The notes under the pieces: model-generated | What the model was told of the DNA's origin: nothing | Database searches by the model: none | Seen by the model: the letters and a program-made list of their open reading frames with translations, nothing else | In this document: positions 27,321-35,350 of the stretch, piece after piece | Layout of the letters: the number at the start of each line of letters is the position of its first letter | Position numbering within the stretch: the first letter of the stretch is position 1 | Position numbers and translations under genes: made by a program | Source: Zavarzinella sp. | GTDB lineage: Bacteria; Planctomycetota; Planctomycetia; Gemmatales; Gemmataceae | DNA: 64,000 nucleotides | Reading direction: 5' to 3' | NCBI GenBank assembly: GCA_041399155.1 | Contig: JAWKTI010000001.1 | Location: 682,001 to 746,000, forward strand

Positions 27321-27683
27321 TCAGACTCCTAACTTGACTAAGGGTTCCCCAATTCAGCCGCGAGGCAGATAGATTCCCGCCTTTATCGCTTATTTTGAAG
27401 ACGTTGACAAGTATTGGGGGATTTTTGAAATAAAAAGTGCAGTAACTAAACTTCGTTCGGCTGGAAGATCGGCCTTTCCTGACACTCCGTTCGAATTCAT
27501 TAAGTTTGCCTTCATAGCCCGCAGCGTAAGCAAGGGTTTGAGCAGAAATACCCTTGCTTACGCTGCGGGCTATGAAGGCAGTGAGATCTCATTGAGAAAT
27601 ACCCTTTTTTACGCTGCGGGCTATGAAGGTAGGCTTGGTAACTGTTCAAAGTTCGACCGAGTTTCAAACTGATTCCAGTTTAA
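27321..27683. other. Intergenic region, about 360 bp, with hairpin repeat
   Basis: Lies between the macro-domain gene and ruvX, both leftward. Its main content is the large inverted repeat at 27510-27629. The left 190 bp show no recognisable element. Confidence 0.5.
27510..27629. repeat. 28-bp inverted repeat plus a third arm (CTTCATAGCCCGCAGCG family)
   Basis: Left arm 27510-27537 and right arm 27551-27578 are exact inverted copies (CCTTCATAGCCCGCAGCGTA then AGCAAGGG) around a 13-base loop. A third arm in the right-hand orientation follows at 27602-27629 with a damaged end. The same unit heads the repeats at 8022 and forms an imperfect hairpin at 34712. Confidence 0.9.
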
Positions 27684-28157
27684 TCATCCCTCATCCTGGC
27701 TTTCTTCTGATTTCTTCTCCGCAGGTGGGAGAGATTCCAGGTACGATTTCAGCAGAATCTGGGCGGCGAGTGCGTCTCGGCGGGCTTTGCGTTGCTTGTG
27801 TGTAAAGCCGGCATCCCACAGAATCTCTTCAGCAAACACGGTTGTAAATCGCTCATCTACTAATTCGATGGGCAACTTGGTCACTTTTGCCAGCCAATCT
27901 GCGTAATCACGGGATTCGCGGGCTTTCACCCCTTCTTTCCCGCTGTTATGGATGGGCAGCCCGACAATAATGCCGGTAATGCGTTCCTGTTCCACTGTTT
28001 TGATGAAATAAGCACGGTCGATGTCATCCCGCACGCGGGTGTAGGTGGCCAGTGGGCTGGCGATGGGGTAATCCCAGTCGGCAACTGCCAGCCCCACGCG
28101 GACGGTACCGAAATCGACTGCCAGGATACGCCCCACGCGGGGCAGCTTGGTCGTCAT
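27684..28157 (-). CDS. ruvX: YqgF/RuvX-family RNase H-like protein
   Basis: 157 residues. The RNase H-like core is visible as RILAVDFGTVRVGLAVAD (catalytic Asp), GIIVGLPIHNSGKEG, VDERFTTVFAE (Glu of DER) and DALAAQILLKSYLE (final Asp). The family was proposed as a Holliday-junction resolvase and also acts on pre-16S rRNA ends. The C-terminal tail is Lys/Glu/Ser-rich (PPAEKKSEESQDEG). Its start overlaps the stop of the upstream guanylyltransferase gene by 4 bases, so the two are translationally coupled. Confidence 0.9.
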   Translation of the reverse strand: MTTKLPRVGRILAVDFGTVRVGLAVADWDYPIASPLATYTRVRDDIDRAYFIKTVEQERITGIIVGLPIHNSGKEGVKARESRDYADWLAKVTKLPIELVDERFTTVFAEEILWDAGFTHKQRKARRDALAAQILLKSYLESLPPAEKKSEESQDEG

Positions 28158-29236
28158 AAATAGGTGGTTCCGTCTTGCCGGGTCTTCAACGTTTCCACAA
28201 CCTCTTTCACTTTTCCTTCATCATTTCGGTGGGCGACCAGAAAGGCATTACCCGACTGAATAATTAATAAATCATGAATGCCGATAGTGGCAATCAGGTT
28301 TTCAGCATCTCCCACCACCACACAATTGTGGGTATTGATCCCCAGGTGGTTCGCCTGCACCGTATTGCCGTTGGCGTCCTGTGGGTTGCAGCGTTCCAGT
28401 GCCAGCCAGCTACCCACATCATCCCAAGTATAGGGGGCTTCCAACACCACCACTTCGGGTGCGTGTTCCATCACCGAAAAATCGATACTCACTTTCTCAC
28501 AATTCAGGTATTCGCGGGCAAAAACCTCGTCAATGCTGTCGGTGTGCCAGGCGTCTGCAATCCGTTGCACCGCATCATAGATCGCTGGCTTCCGGGCCTG
28601 CAATTGTGCCAGAATGGTATTTGCTTTCCAAATAAAAATGCCGCTGTTCCAATAGAATTCGCCCGATGCGATATACTGCTGGGCCTGTTCCAGAGGCGGT
28701 TTTTCGCGGAATCGCTGGACCTGGTATACGGGAATGCCCCCACTGGCAGGCATGGCGGCCCCACGATGGATATAGCCATAGCCGGTGGAAGGAAAACTGG
28801 GTTTAATACCAAAAGTAAACAGTGCCTGTGGGTGCTCATCGGCGAGATTGGCTGCCGCCTGAACCGCCCGCTGAAACTCTCGCACTGGTTCAATCTGGTG
28901 GTCGGCTGGCATCACCACGATGGTGGCATCGGGATCGGTGCGTTGAATCAGTGCCGCACCCAGGCCAATACAGGCCGTGGTGTCTCGCCCCATCGGTTCC
29001 CCCACAATATTGGTGGGGGGAAGTGCCGGAAGCTGTTGAGCGGTCAGTGCGGCATGTAATTGTGAGGTGATTACCCAGGTATGTTCTGGTGCAATGGCTG
29101 CTTCAATTCGCTCGACAGTCGACTGTAGCAACGATTGTTCGCCGCGAAAGCACAAAAACTGTTTGGGCAGCGCAACACGGCTTTTTGGCCAGAATCGCGT
29201 CCCACCACCACCTGCCATGATCATTGCATGTAGCAT
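28154..29236 (-). CDS. manC: Mannose-1-phosphate guanylyltransferase
   Basis: About 360 residues, with start at 29236 or two codons earlier. Makes GDP-mannose from mannose-1-phosphate and GTP for polysaccharide and glycoprotein synthesis. The nucleotidyltransferase signatures are clear: MIMAGGGGTRFWPKSR, EPMGRDTTACIGLGA, VVMPADHQI, RFREKPPLEQA, YWNSGIFIWKA, VSIDFSVMEHA and YTWDDVGSW. It lacks the C-terminal isomerase domain found in the bifunctional type. It overlaps the downstream ruvX by 4 bases. Confidence 0.92.
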   Translation of the reverse strand: MLHAMIMAGGGGTRFWPKSRVALPKQFLCFRGEQSLLQSTVERIEAAIAPEHTWVITSQLHAALTAQQLPALPPTNIVGEPMGRDTTACIGLGAALIQRTDPDATIVVMPADHQIEPVREFQRAVQAAANLADEHPQALFTFGIKPSFPSTGYGYIHRGAAMPASGGIPVYQVQRFREKPPLEQAQQYIASGEFYWNSGIFIWKANTILAQLQARKPAIYDAVQRIADAWHTDSIDEVFAREYLNCEKVSIDFSVMEHAPEVVVLEAPYTWDDVGSWLALERCNPQDANGNTVQANHLGINTHNCVVVGDAENLIATIGIHDLLIIQSGNAFLVAHRNDEGKVKEVVETLKTRQDGTTYL

Positions 29237-29361
29237 CGCCATCCACCCACTGCGGTTCAAAAGCGTATTTTATGATGTTGTCGACGTTTTCGGCAGGCGG
29301 AAATGAGCCACATTGGGATGGCGTTTTGAAATGTAACACCGAATCTTCGGCGAAACTGCTG

Positions 29362-31230
29362 TTATTCCTTCTTCAGATCAAATGAATCGAACAGGTTCGA
29401 ATTCTGATCGAAGGCTTTGAACTCCAGTTGATTGCCATGGATGTTCACGTAACAGGCGTGGTAGTCGACCCGCAATTGAGCCTTGAACCAGGTGGGAAGC
29501 GGATCGAAATCTTCCAATCTGCCACCACCGCCACCGGAAGTGATGTAAATGACGCCTTTGCTTCGATCCACCTTGTTGCCCCGTAATGGCCAGGTGCGTT
29601 CGTACAAATGGATGTGGCCGTTGAAAACGATGTCGACGTTGTGTTTCTCATACAGTTCCACCAGCGAGCGGGCATTTTTGTCGCCTTGCCCACGCGCCCC
29701 AAGGGCAGTTTTGCCGTAATCGTCGCTGTCGGAACTCCAGGCTGGGTGGTGGTGATACACAAACTTCCATTTTGCTTTCGAGTTTCCAAGTGCTTTATCC
29801 AGCCACTGGAACTGTTCGGTGCCTGCTTTCACCGATTTATTGGTATCCACCACAAAAAATTCTGCATTGCCATAACTGTAGCTGTAGTAATACTCGGGAT
29901 TTGGCAGGCTGAAGTAGCGGTAATACCAGGCGTGGTTGCGTTCGTGGTTGCCTAGGGTGGGGAAGACCGCTACGCGGGAAAAGAGCATTTTCGCAGGTCC
30001 GAACAGATCATTCACCCACTGATCCTTGATGGGGCCATCGTTCACCACATCGCCCACGTGCATTGCAAAGTGGGGCCGGCGATCGTACATCACTTGGGCA
30101 ATTTTCGCCGTGATCGTGGGATTTCGCTGGGTATCGCCAATAATGGCAAATGAAAACGCAGAATCCGGTTTCACGGCAGTTTTCATCTGAAACCAGTCAC
30201 TGGTCAGTTTTTCGCCTGTGGCAGTTTCTGTTTTTACTCGATAGACGTAACCCGTTTCAATTTCCAGGTTAGTGACTTTTACTTCATGTATTGTGACATC
30301 TTTTTCACCCACAGCTTCTTTCGTATCTGCGGGAGTGATGCCATATTCCACCACCGATGTTCCAGGTGCTGCGGTTTCCCACATCACGGTCACGCTGTTC
30401 GTTGTGGGATGCTGCAAGTAAGGATAGATTACAAAACCGATCGGCTTGGCTGCTTGCTTTTCGAGCAGTGCCTGCTCGCTTTTTAAGCGTTGAGCAATCG
30501 TTGCAGGTGAAATCGCCTGAAAATCGACACTCACTTCACGAATTGCCCCCACCAGTGGGAAATCTTCGTTGTCGTCGCGATAGCGGCCGATCACAAATGG
30601 AGCACTCGGTGCGTAAGAAACAGGCCCTTTCTGTTCGCTGGAAGTTTTTTCTTCTTTGCCATTCACATAGAGCCGCATCGTTTTGCCGTCGTACGTGCCA
30701 CACAGATGATACCACTTGCCTGGTTCAAAAATTGTAGTGCTTTCAATGGTGGTTAACTTGGGTGCACCTTCACCTGGAGTGCCAACGACACCGAATGTGA
30801 AGTTTTTCTCATTGTAGCCCAGCGCCCAACCGCGTTCGTAGGAGCCGTTATCCTGCATGGCACCCACAATCCCACCGTATTGTGTGCCTTTGTCGATGCG
30901 TACCCACGCGGAAGCGGAAAAATCCTGCTTTGGCAACAATGGAGAATCGGGTGCGGCTTTTTCCTCTACGAGAAAGCCATCAGCATCACCAGCAAGGATG
31001 ACGGCCTGCAGATCTTCAGACCAGGTGGGGGCACCCAGCACGCGGGCATTCTGCCCGCCGGAAATCGGTTGTAAGTCCTTGCCTCGCAATTGCTTACTGC
31101 TGAACTGCCAGGTGAGGCTGGATGCTGCTGGATCGCGTTTGCTGACTTGAGCAATCAGCAATGCACCAAACAGTCCTGCTACAATCGTGATCGCGACTAT
31201 TCGTTTGGTAATCAGGTTTTTGGGATTCAC
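29362..31230 (-). CDS. Secreted metallophosphoesterase with LamG and purple-acid-phosphatase N-domain
   Basis: 622 residues. The N-terminal hydrophobic segment (IVAITIVAGLFGALLIAQ) is a signal peptide or anchor. Residues about 50-250 form a LamG/concanavalin-type sandwich (GKWYHLCGTYDGKTMRLYVN is the family core). Residues about 265-355 form a fibronectin-like domain as in purple acid phosphatases (NSVTVMWETAAPGTSVVEYG). The phosphoesterase domain has FAIIGDTQRN, HVGDVVNDG, LGNHERNH, YHHHPAWSS and NGHIHLYERT, giving all metal ligands. Likely an exported phosphatase or phosphodiesterase for phosphorus acquisition, though no phosphate-type regulatory site is seen. Confidence 0.9.
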   Translation of the reverse strand: MNPKNLITKRIVAITIVAGLFGALLIAQVSKRDPAASSLTWQFSSKQLRGKDLQPISGGQNARVLGAPTWSEDLQAVILAGDADGFLVEEKAAPDSPLLPKQDFSASAWVRIDKGTQYGGIVGAMQDNGSYERGWALGYNEKNFTFGVVGTPGEGAPKLTTIESTTIFEPGKWYHLCGTYDGKTMRLYVNGKEEKTSSEQKGPVSYAPSAPFVIGRYRDDNEDFPLVGAIREVSVDFQAISPATIAQRLKSEQALLEKQAAKPIGFVIYPYLQHPTTNSVTVMWETAAPGTSVVEYGITPADTKEAVGEKDVTIHEVKVTNLEIETGYVYRVKTETATGEKLTSDWFQMKTAVKPDSAFSFAIIGDTQRNPTITAKIAQVMYDRRPHFAMHVGDVVNDGPIKDQWVNDLFGPAKMLFSRVAVFPTLGNHERNHAWYYRYFSLPNPEYYYSYSYGNAEFFVVDTNKSVKAGTEQFQWLDKALGNSKAKWKFVYHHHPAWSSDSDDYGKTALGARGQGDKNARSLVELYEKHNVDIVFNGHIHLYERTWPLRGNKVDRSKGVIYITSGGGGGRLEDFDPLPTWFKAQLRVDYHACYVNIHGNQLEFKAFDQNSNLFDSFDLKKE

Positions 31231-31416
31231 CAGAAATACTCCATCAATAAATCATAACCCGGGATGGCTCCTGCATGGGTATTCCGCCCCAAACAGATCC
31301 CTCTACCAGTATAAAGATTTAGACGGCGGCAGGATGAGAAGTTCTAATGTAGAATGGCGCTGAGGTGGTTTCGCAGATACTTAATGAATGTGTTCAGGCA
31401 TCAATTGCGTTACTGA

Positions 31417-31848
31417 TTACTTCCACTGGGCAATTTCGGTCTGAAAAGCCTGTTTTTCCTGTTCAGTCACTTTGCGGAAGGTGCTCAGGAAGGTTAGAAA
31501 GTGGTTGCCACAGCGCTGTAAGTCGTTTTCGCCGGCGTGAACTTTGACCAGTTGCTGCATCACCAGTTCGGAAGACTGATTTAACTCAAGAAATCGGATG
31601 GCAGATTCCTTAAAGGTGGCATGCCCGTCTATGTAATCGCGGACGATGGCATTCCGCTCCATGATTCTTCTGTCTACACGGTGCAGTTCTTTGTCAATTT
31701 CGCTGGGGGCATTCAACGGGACGTGCGACGAATTACCCCGATCGACCGACCATACCTGATCGGTACGATAGTCGAAAGCAGAGGCAAGCAAAGCAGCACC
31801 CAGGGGTGCTAGTAATAGCACCGCACCCGTTACAGTGGAACGTTTCAT
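31417..31848 (-). CDS. Hypothetical exported or membrane-anchored protein
   Basis: 143 residues from the ATG at 31848 (MKRSTVTGAVLLLAPLGAAL, a signal peptide or anchor). An earlier in-frame start adds 20 charged residues before it. The mature part is helical and acidic or basic mixed (EIDKELHRVDRRIMERNAIVRDYIDG, FRKVTEQEKQAFQTEI) with one Cys. No family recognised. A GGATTT stretch a few bases before the ATG may serve as ribosome binding site. It is isolated. Confidence 0.6.
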   Translation of the reverse strand: MKRSTVTGAVLLLAPLGAALLASAFDYRTDQVWSVDRGNSSHVPLNAPSEIDKELHRVDRRIMERNAIVRDYIDGHATFKESAIRFLELNQSSELVMQQLVKVHAGENDLQRCGNHFLTFLSTFRKVTEQEKQAFQTEIAQWK

Positions 31849-32306
31849 TAGTAAATCCAATTCTCTCTGTCCAAAAACCAACCAGTATTCATGACCATCC
31901 AATAGCACTCAAACACTGGCCGCTGCGATTCGCTTCATCAAATGCACACAAAGCGAGCACACGGTGGGACTGGCAATCTTCTGTCGCCAGCTACGAGAAA
32001 ATAAATAGCATCTCTTGTGCCAAATGTGTGAAGTGGGCGTAAATTTTTCTAAGTCTATTTATAGTAAGTACTTACAAGAAAGTTAAACTGAGATGAAGAC
32101 AAAATCGCCCCGCTGGGGTGCTTATTTTTGCAGCACATGGGAATTCGATGCCATCTTTGCGATGCCTATTTTTTGTGCATTAATGCATGATTATTGTGCA
32201 TCAGGAAGACAATGTGTGCAAGTGATCACATCTTCGCCACTAAAGATTTAATTGTTTGAACGACAATTGTCTGGACAAATATTGTTTGGACGATTAATAT
32301 ACTTTG
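31849..32306. other. Intergenic region, about 460 bp, with palindromes
   Basis: Divergent region between the hypothetical gene and the MarR gene. It contains two perfect 12-base palindromes, GTAAGTACTTAC (32064-32075) and TGCATTAATGCA (32176-32187), a repeated TTGTGCAT word and the candidate operator region listed below. Confidence 0.5.
32251..32296 (+). promoter_or_regulatory. Candidate MarR operator and promoter region
   Basis: Three copies of an ATTGTTTG[AG]AC or ATTGTCTGGAC word lie head to tail within 45 bases (32251, 32266, 32281). The middle one forms the inverted repeat TTGTC-TG-GACAA. TATACT sits 4 bases ahead of the MarR ATG and no Shine-Dalgarno is present, so the transcript may be nearly leaderless and the operator may overlap the promoter. 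MarR proteins usually autoregulate from such sites. Confidence 0.45.
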
Positions 32307-32804
32307 ATGGAAGACTTGAACGCGATCCAATCGACCCCGCCCAACACCCACGGGTTTGATTCGCCGGAACAGGAACTGTACCTGTCAATCTGGCGAACGT
32401 ACGACCGCTTGCGGGTGCTGGAAGATGAACTCTTCGCCCGCTGGGAGTTAACTGCCCAACAATATAACGTGCTGCGACTGTTAATGGCGGCCCACCCACG
32501 ATCTGTGCCCACAATTTCATTGATGAATCGACTGGTGTCGCGGTCTCCGGATATCACGCGGATGCTGGATCGTCTGCAGAAGCGAGGATTGATTGAACGG
32601 GTGCGTTCGGACGCTGATCGTCGTTCCATTCATGTCACAATTACCCCACTGGGGGTGGATCTGGTGGCAGAAATTGCCGCACCACTGCAGGCATGCCACC
32701 AGCAGCAGTTGGGTCATATGACGGTGGAAGAAATTGAAACCCTGGTGGCGTTGCTGGCAAAAGCCCGCGGCCCCCATGAAAATGAAACCAGTTATTGGAA
32801 ATAA
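32307..32804 (+). CDS. MarR family transcriptional regulator
   Basis: 165 residues from the ATG at 32307. The winged helix-turn-helix is typical: LTAQQYNVLRLLMAAHPRSV, IPTISLMNRLVSRSPDITRMLDRLQKRGLI and the wing ERVRSDADRRSIHVTITPLG. N- and C-terminal helices (QELYLSIWRTYDRLRVLE, EEIETLVALLAKAR) would form the dimer interface where phenolic or hydrophobic ligands bind. It is followed after 11 bases by an FAD-dependent oxidoreductase, so it probably represses that gene and itself, and the ligand is perhaps a substrate of the enzyme. Confidence 0.92.
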   Translation: MEDLNAIQSTPPNTHGFDSPEQELYLSIWRTYDRLRVLEDELFARWELTAQQYNVLRLLMAAHPRSVPTISLMNRLVSRSPDITRMLDRLQKRGLIERVRSDADRRSIHVTITPLGVDLVAEIAAPLQACHQQQLGHMTVEEIETLVALLAKARGPHENETSYWK

Positions 32805-32815
32805 GGACGGGAACC

Positions 32816-34069
32816 ATGCGAAAAGAAGTTGATGTTGCCGTAATCGGTGGTGGGCCATCCGGAGCCACCACTGCGACGCTGCTGGCACAGAAAGGTTATC
32901 AGGTGGAACTGTTCGAGCGTGAAAAGTTCCCACGGTTTCATATTGGCGAGTCGCTGATTCCCCACACGTACAATGTGCTGAAACGCCTGAACATGCTCGA
33001 CAAAATGAAAAGCAGTCATTTTGTTAAGAAATACAGTGTGCAGTTTGTTTCGCAGCACGGAAAACTAAGTGAGCCGTTCTACTTTGTCGACCACGAAAAC
33101 CACGAACGCAGCCAGACCTGGCAGGTTCGCCGCAGCGAATTCGACCAGATGATGCTGGAAAACGCCCGCGAACATGGTGTGCATGCCCACGAAGGGGTGC
33201 GAGTGCTGGACGTGATCTTTGAAAACGACCGTGCCGTGGGTGTCCGCCTGTTGGATGCAGACGGTAAAGAGCAGGAAGTGCGGGCAAAAGTGGTCGTTGA
33301 TGCCAGCGGCCAGTCTTCGATTCTGCTCGACCGCCTCAATTTGCGTCAATGGGACCCGGAATTACGGAAAGCAGCCGTCTGGACCTACTGGAAAAATGCT
33401 TATCGGGATGAAGGGAAAGATTCTGGCGCCACCATCGTGCTGCAGACCAAAGAAAAGAAGGGCTGGTTCTGGTACATCCCCATGCACGATGACATTATCA
33501 GCGTTGGCGTGGTGGCAGACTATCAATATTTGTTCCAGAACCGTGCCAGCAAAGATCTGAAATCGATCTACTTCGAAGAAGTGGAGCGATGCCCCGGTCT
33601 GGCACCACGTCTGGCGAATGCCACCCAGTGCGATGAATTCCGTGCCCAGAAAGAGTATTCATACAAAGCCACCAAAGTTGCTGGCGATGGCTGGGTTCTT
33701 GTGGGTGATGCATTCGGCTTTTTAGACCCACTCTACTCATCTGGGGTGCTGCTGGCACTGACTTCTGGGGGGCTGGCTGCGGATGCCATTGGCGACGCAC
33801 TGGCTGCAAATGATCCCAGTGAGACCCGCCTGCGAGCATGGGAAAAAGATTATCTAGTAGCCATGGAGCGCATGCGTCGTCTGGTGTGTGCCTTCTACGA
33901 TGGCCTGAACTTTGGCAAACTGGTCCGCAAAAATCCGGACAAGAAAGGGTTGATTACCGATGTTCTGATCGGCAATCTGTTCTACGAAGAAGTCGACCAG
34001 CTCTGGCCACTGATTGAAGAACTGGAACAGGAAAAACGAGCAGAACAGGAAAAACTCCTGGTGAACTGA
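32816..34069 (+). CDS. FAD-dependent oxidoreductase, flavin-halogenase-like
   Basis: 417 residues from the ATG at 32816 (AAGGACGGGAACC upstream). The Rossmann FAD motif is VAVIGGGPSGATTATLLAQKG. EKFPRFHIGESLIP and the GWFWYIPMHDD segment resemble flavin-dependent halogenases, where a WxWxIP motif marks the family. WVLVGDAFGFLDPLYSSGV is the second FAD motif. The Lys that binds the haloamine in tryptophan halogenases cannot be placed without alignment. The enzyme could instead be a halogenase-like monooxygenase or geranylgeranyl-reductase-type flavoprotein. A coiled, Glu-rich tail ends the protein. Probably in an operon with marR. Confidence 0.83.
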   Translation: MRKEVDVAVIGGGPSGATTATLLAQKGYQVELFEREKFPRFHIGESLIPHTYNVLKRLNMLDKMKSSHFVKKYSVQFVSQHGKLSEPFYFVDHENHERSQTWQVRRSEFDQMMLENAREHGVHAHEGVRVLDVIFENDRAVGVRLLDADGKEQEVRAKVVVDASGQSSILLDRLNLRQWDPELRKAAVWTYWKNAYRDEGKDSGATIVLQTKEKKGWFWYIPMHDDIISVGVVADYQYLFQNRASKDLKSIYFEEVERCPGLAPRLANATQCDEFRAQKEYSYKATKVAGDGWVLVGDAFGFLDPLYSSGVLLALTSGGLAADAIGDALAANDPSETRLRAWEKDYLVAMERMRRLVCAFYDGLNFGKLVRKNPDKKGLITDVLIGNLFYEEVDQLWPLIEELEQEKRAEQEKLLVN

Positions 34070-34289
34070 CCCACTTTTGCTGCAGATTTTCAGAAAGCGA
34101 TGCGATCCTGGTTGCTTGCCAGATTGTAGCTTCAGCAAAGCAATGAAATATTTTACAGAATTATACTCAGGGCATTGCAAAGGAACTTATGTGCCATCAA
34201 GTTTCTCTTTAATAAGGTACATCCAACTTGTTTGCACAACGTAAAAAATTACTTGCATTCTGCATACTACATTCTGTATTTGCTTTTTT

Positions 34290-34514
34290 GTGATATCATT
34301 TGTACTGGTGCTGATGTTGTGGTTTATTTTTAGATTCAACTTTGATAAAATGGATGAAATAGTTACATTTATTTTCTGTATTCTTCATCCCGTCGGATAT
34401 TTGTTAAAGCTTGTGAATTTATCAGATTATATATTTTATACGTTGCCGCTTAGTTCACTGTTGTATGGGTTAATTTACTTAAGTTTTTCTCCTAACGGAA
34501 ACCGAGACAAATGA
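34290..34514 (+). CDS. Possible small membrane protein
   Basis: 74 residues starting at GTG, nearly all hydrophobic: a first segment (ISFVLVLMLWFIFRF), a polar stretch (NFDKMDEIV) and further segments (FIFCILHPVGYLLKLV, LSSLLYGLIYLSFS). The composition fits a two- or three-helix membrane peptide, but base composition here is AT-rich and no ribosome binding site is clear. It may be a real short gene or chance. Confidence 0.35.
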   Translation: MISFVLVLMLWFIFRFNFDKMDEIVTFIFCILHPVGYLLKLVNLSDYIFYTLPLSSLLYGLIYLSFSPNGNRDK

Positions 34515-34711
34515 TACTATTTCACTATATTGATAACTGAGATTGAACATTTTCACATTTTGGCAATTGGCAGAATTAAACCCCGGATTGGATGGCGGGC
34601 AGAAACGGCAGTTGCCACATTGTCGGTGAACACCTGCTCCGTCAAAGGTGGTCCGCATTCTGGCCCCCTGCCATAACCAGTGGCAGTACACCGAAGGCGG
34701 TCTACGAATTG

Positions 34712-34778
34712 CTTCATAGCCCGAAGCGTAAGCAAGGGTATCAATGCTCAAACCCTTGCTTACTCTGGCGGCTATGAG
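34712..34778. repeat. Imperfect hairpin of the CTTCATAGCCCG repeat family
   Basis: Left arm 34712-34739 (CTTCATAGCCCGAAGCGTAA then GCAAGGGT) and right arm 34751-34778 (AACCCTTGCTTACTC then TGGCGGCTATGAG) are inverted with several mismatches. It is a decayed version of the perfect hairpin at 27510. Confidence 0.75.
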
Positions 34779-34803
34779 GAGAGAATGAAACCCGCTCTCC
34801 CAG

Positions 34804-35019
34804 ATTTGTACACTATCAGATCACCTTGATCGAAGAAGGGTGATATCGATTTTGTAAAAATTCACAAAAATGTTTTCTTTGACGCAAATAATTGCCAAAT
34901 AAGCACTTATGTCATCCATTATTTCAAAAATATCGTCCTGGCGAGAAAAAAATTACCAGAATTGGAAGTGTTGTGGATATATTAATATAACATGGAAATA
35001 ATTCCATGCTTGGTAAACG
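34804..35019 (+). repeat. 216-bp dispersed non-coding element, copy A
   Basis: Aligns end to end and without net length change with 50863-51078. Conserved blocks are ATTTGTACACTATCAGATCA (plus CCTT), an ATCACC...GGTGAT inverted pair, TTTGACGCAA, GAGAAAAAAATT-like, and a 3' block with the palindrome TATATTAATATA, then CATGGAAATAATTCCATG, then CTTGGTA. Both copies end just after ATG CTT GGT. No coding potential is seen across the element in either orientation. Confidence 0.85.
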
Positions 35020-35350
35020 TGGACAATGGCTGCATGGGTTGAACAACGACAAGTGGCCCAAATGTTCGACAAAATCGGCTATCGCAAAGGTGCGATCCCC
35101 TCGTGGGCTTGTGCGGCCCATTCCCGTAGGGTATTATGTTGGTTGGTTGAAGTGTTCGTCCAAAATCAGCCGATTTTGGGATTTTCAGGCAGGATCAGGC
35201 ATTCACTAGCCCCACACACCTACAATAATCTTTGCGGTCAGTGGGTGGGCACGCAATAGATTTCAAGCCATGCCGCCTGCAAAATCTTTTGATGTTCCAC
35301 CAATGGCTTCCAGTATTGTTGGTCGCCCGCGAATAAATGAGAAAGAATAG

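Larger units (their letters stand above)
34070..35350. other. Intergenic region, about 1.3 kb, with repeats and one possible small gene
   Basis: Holds a hydrophobic 74-codon frame (34290-34514), the imperfect inverted repeat at 34712-34778 and a 216-bp element (34804-35019) shared with the region at 50863. Beyond 35020 the short frames do not look like genes. Confidence 0.6.

Noticed and set aside
34560..34640. Short reading ELNPGLDGG resembling LRR or kinase-associated motifs
   Set aside because: Only about 20 residues before a stop and no continuation in any frame; too little to call a remnant.
35006..35259. Two short plus-strand frames after the first 216-bp element
   Set aside because: Neither has recognisable composition or a continued match in the second copy; homology ends after the first few codons.
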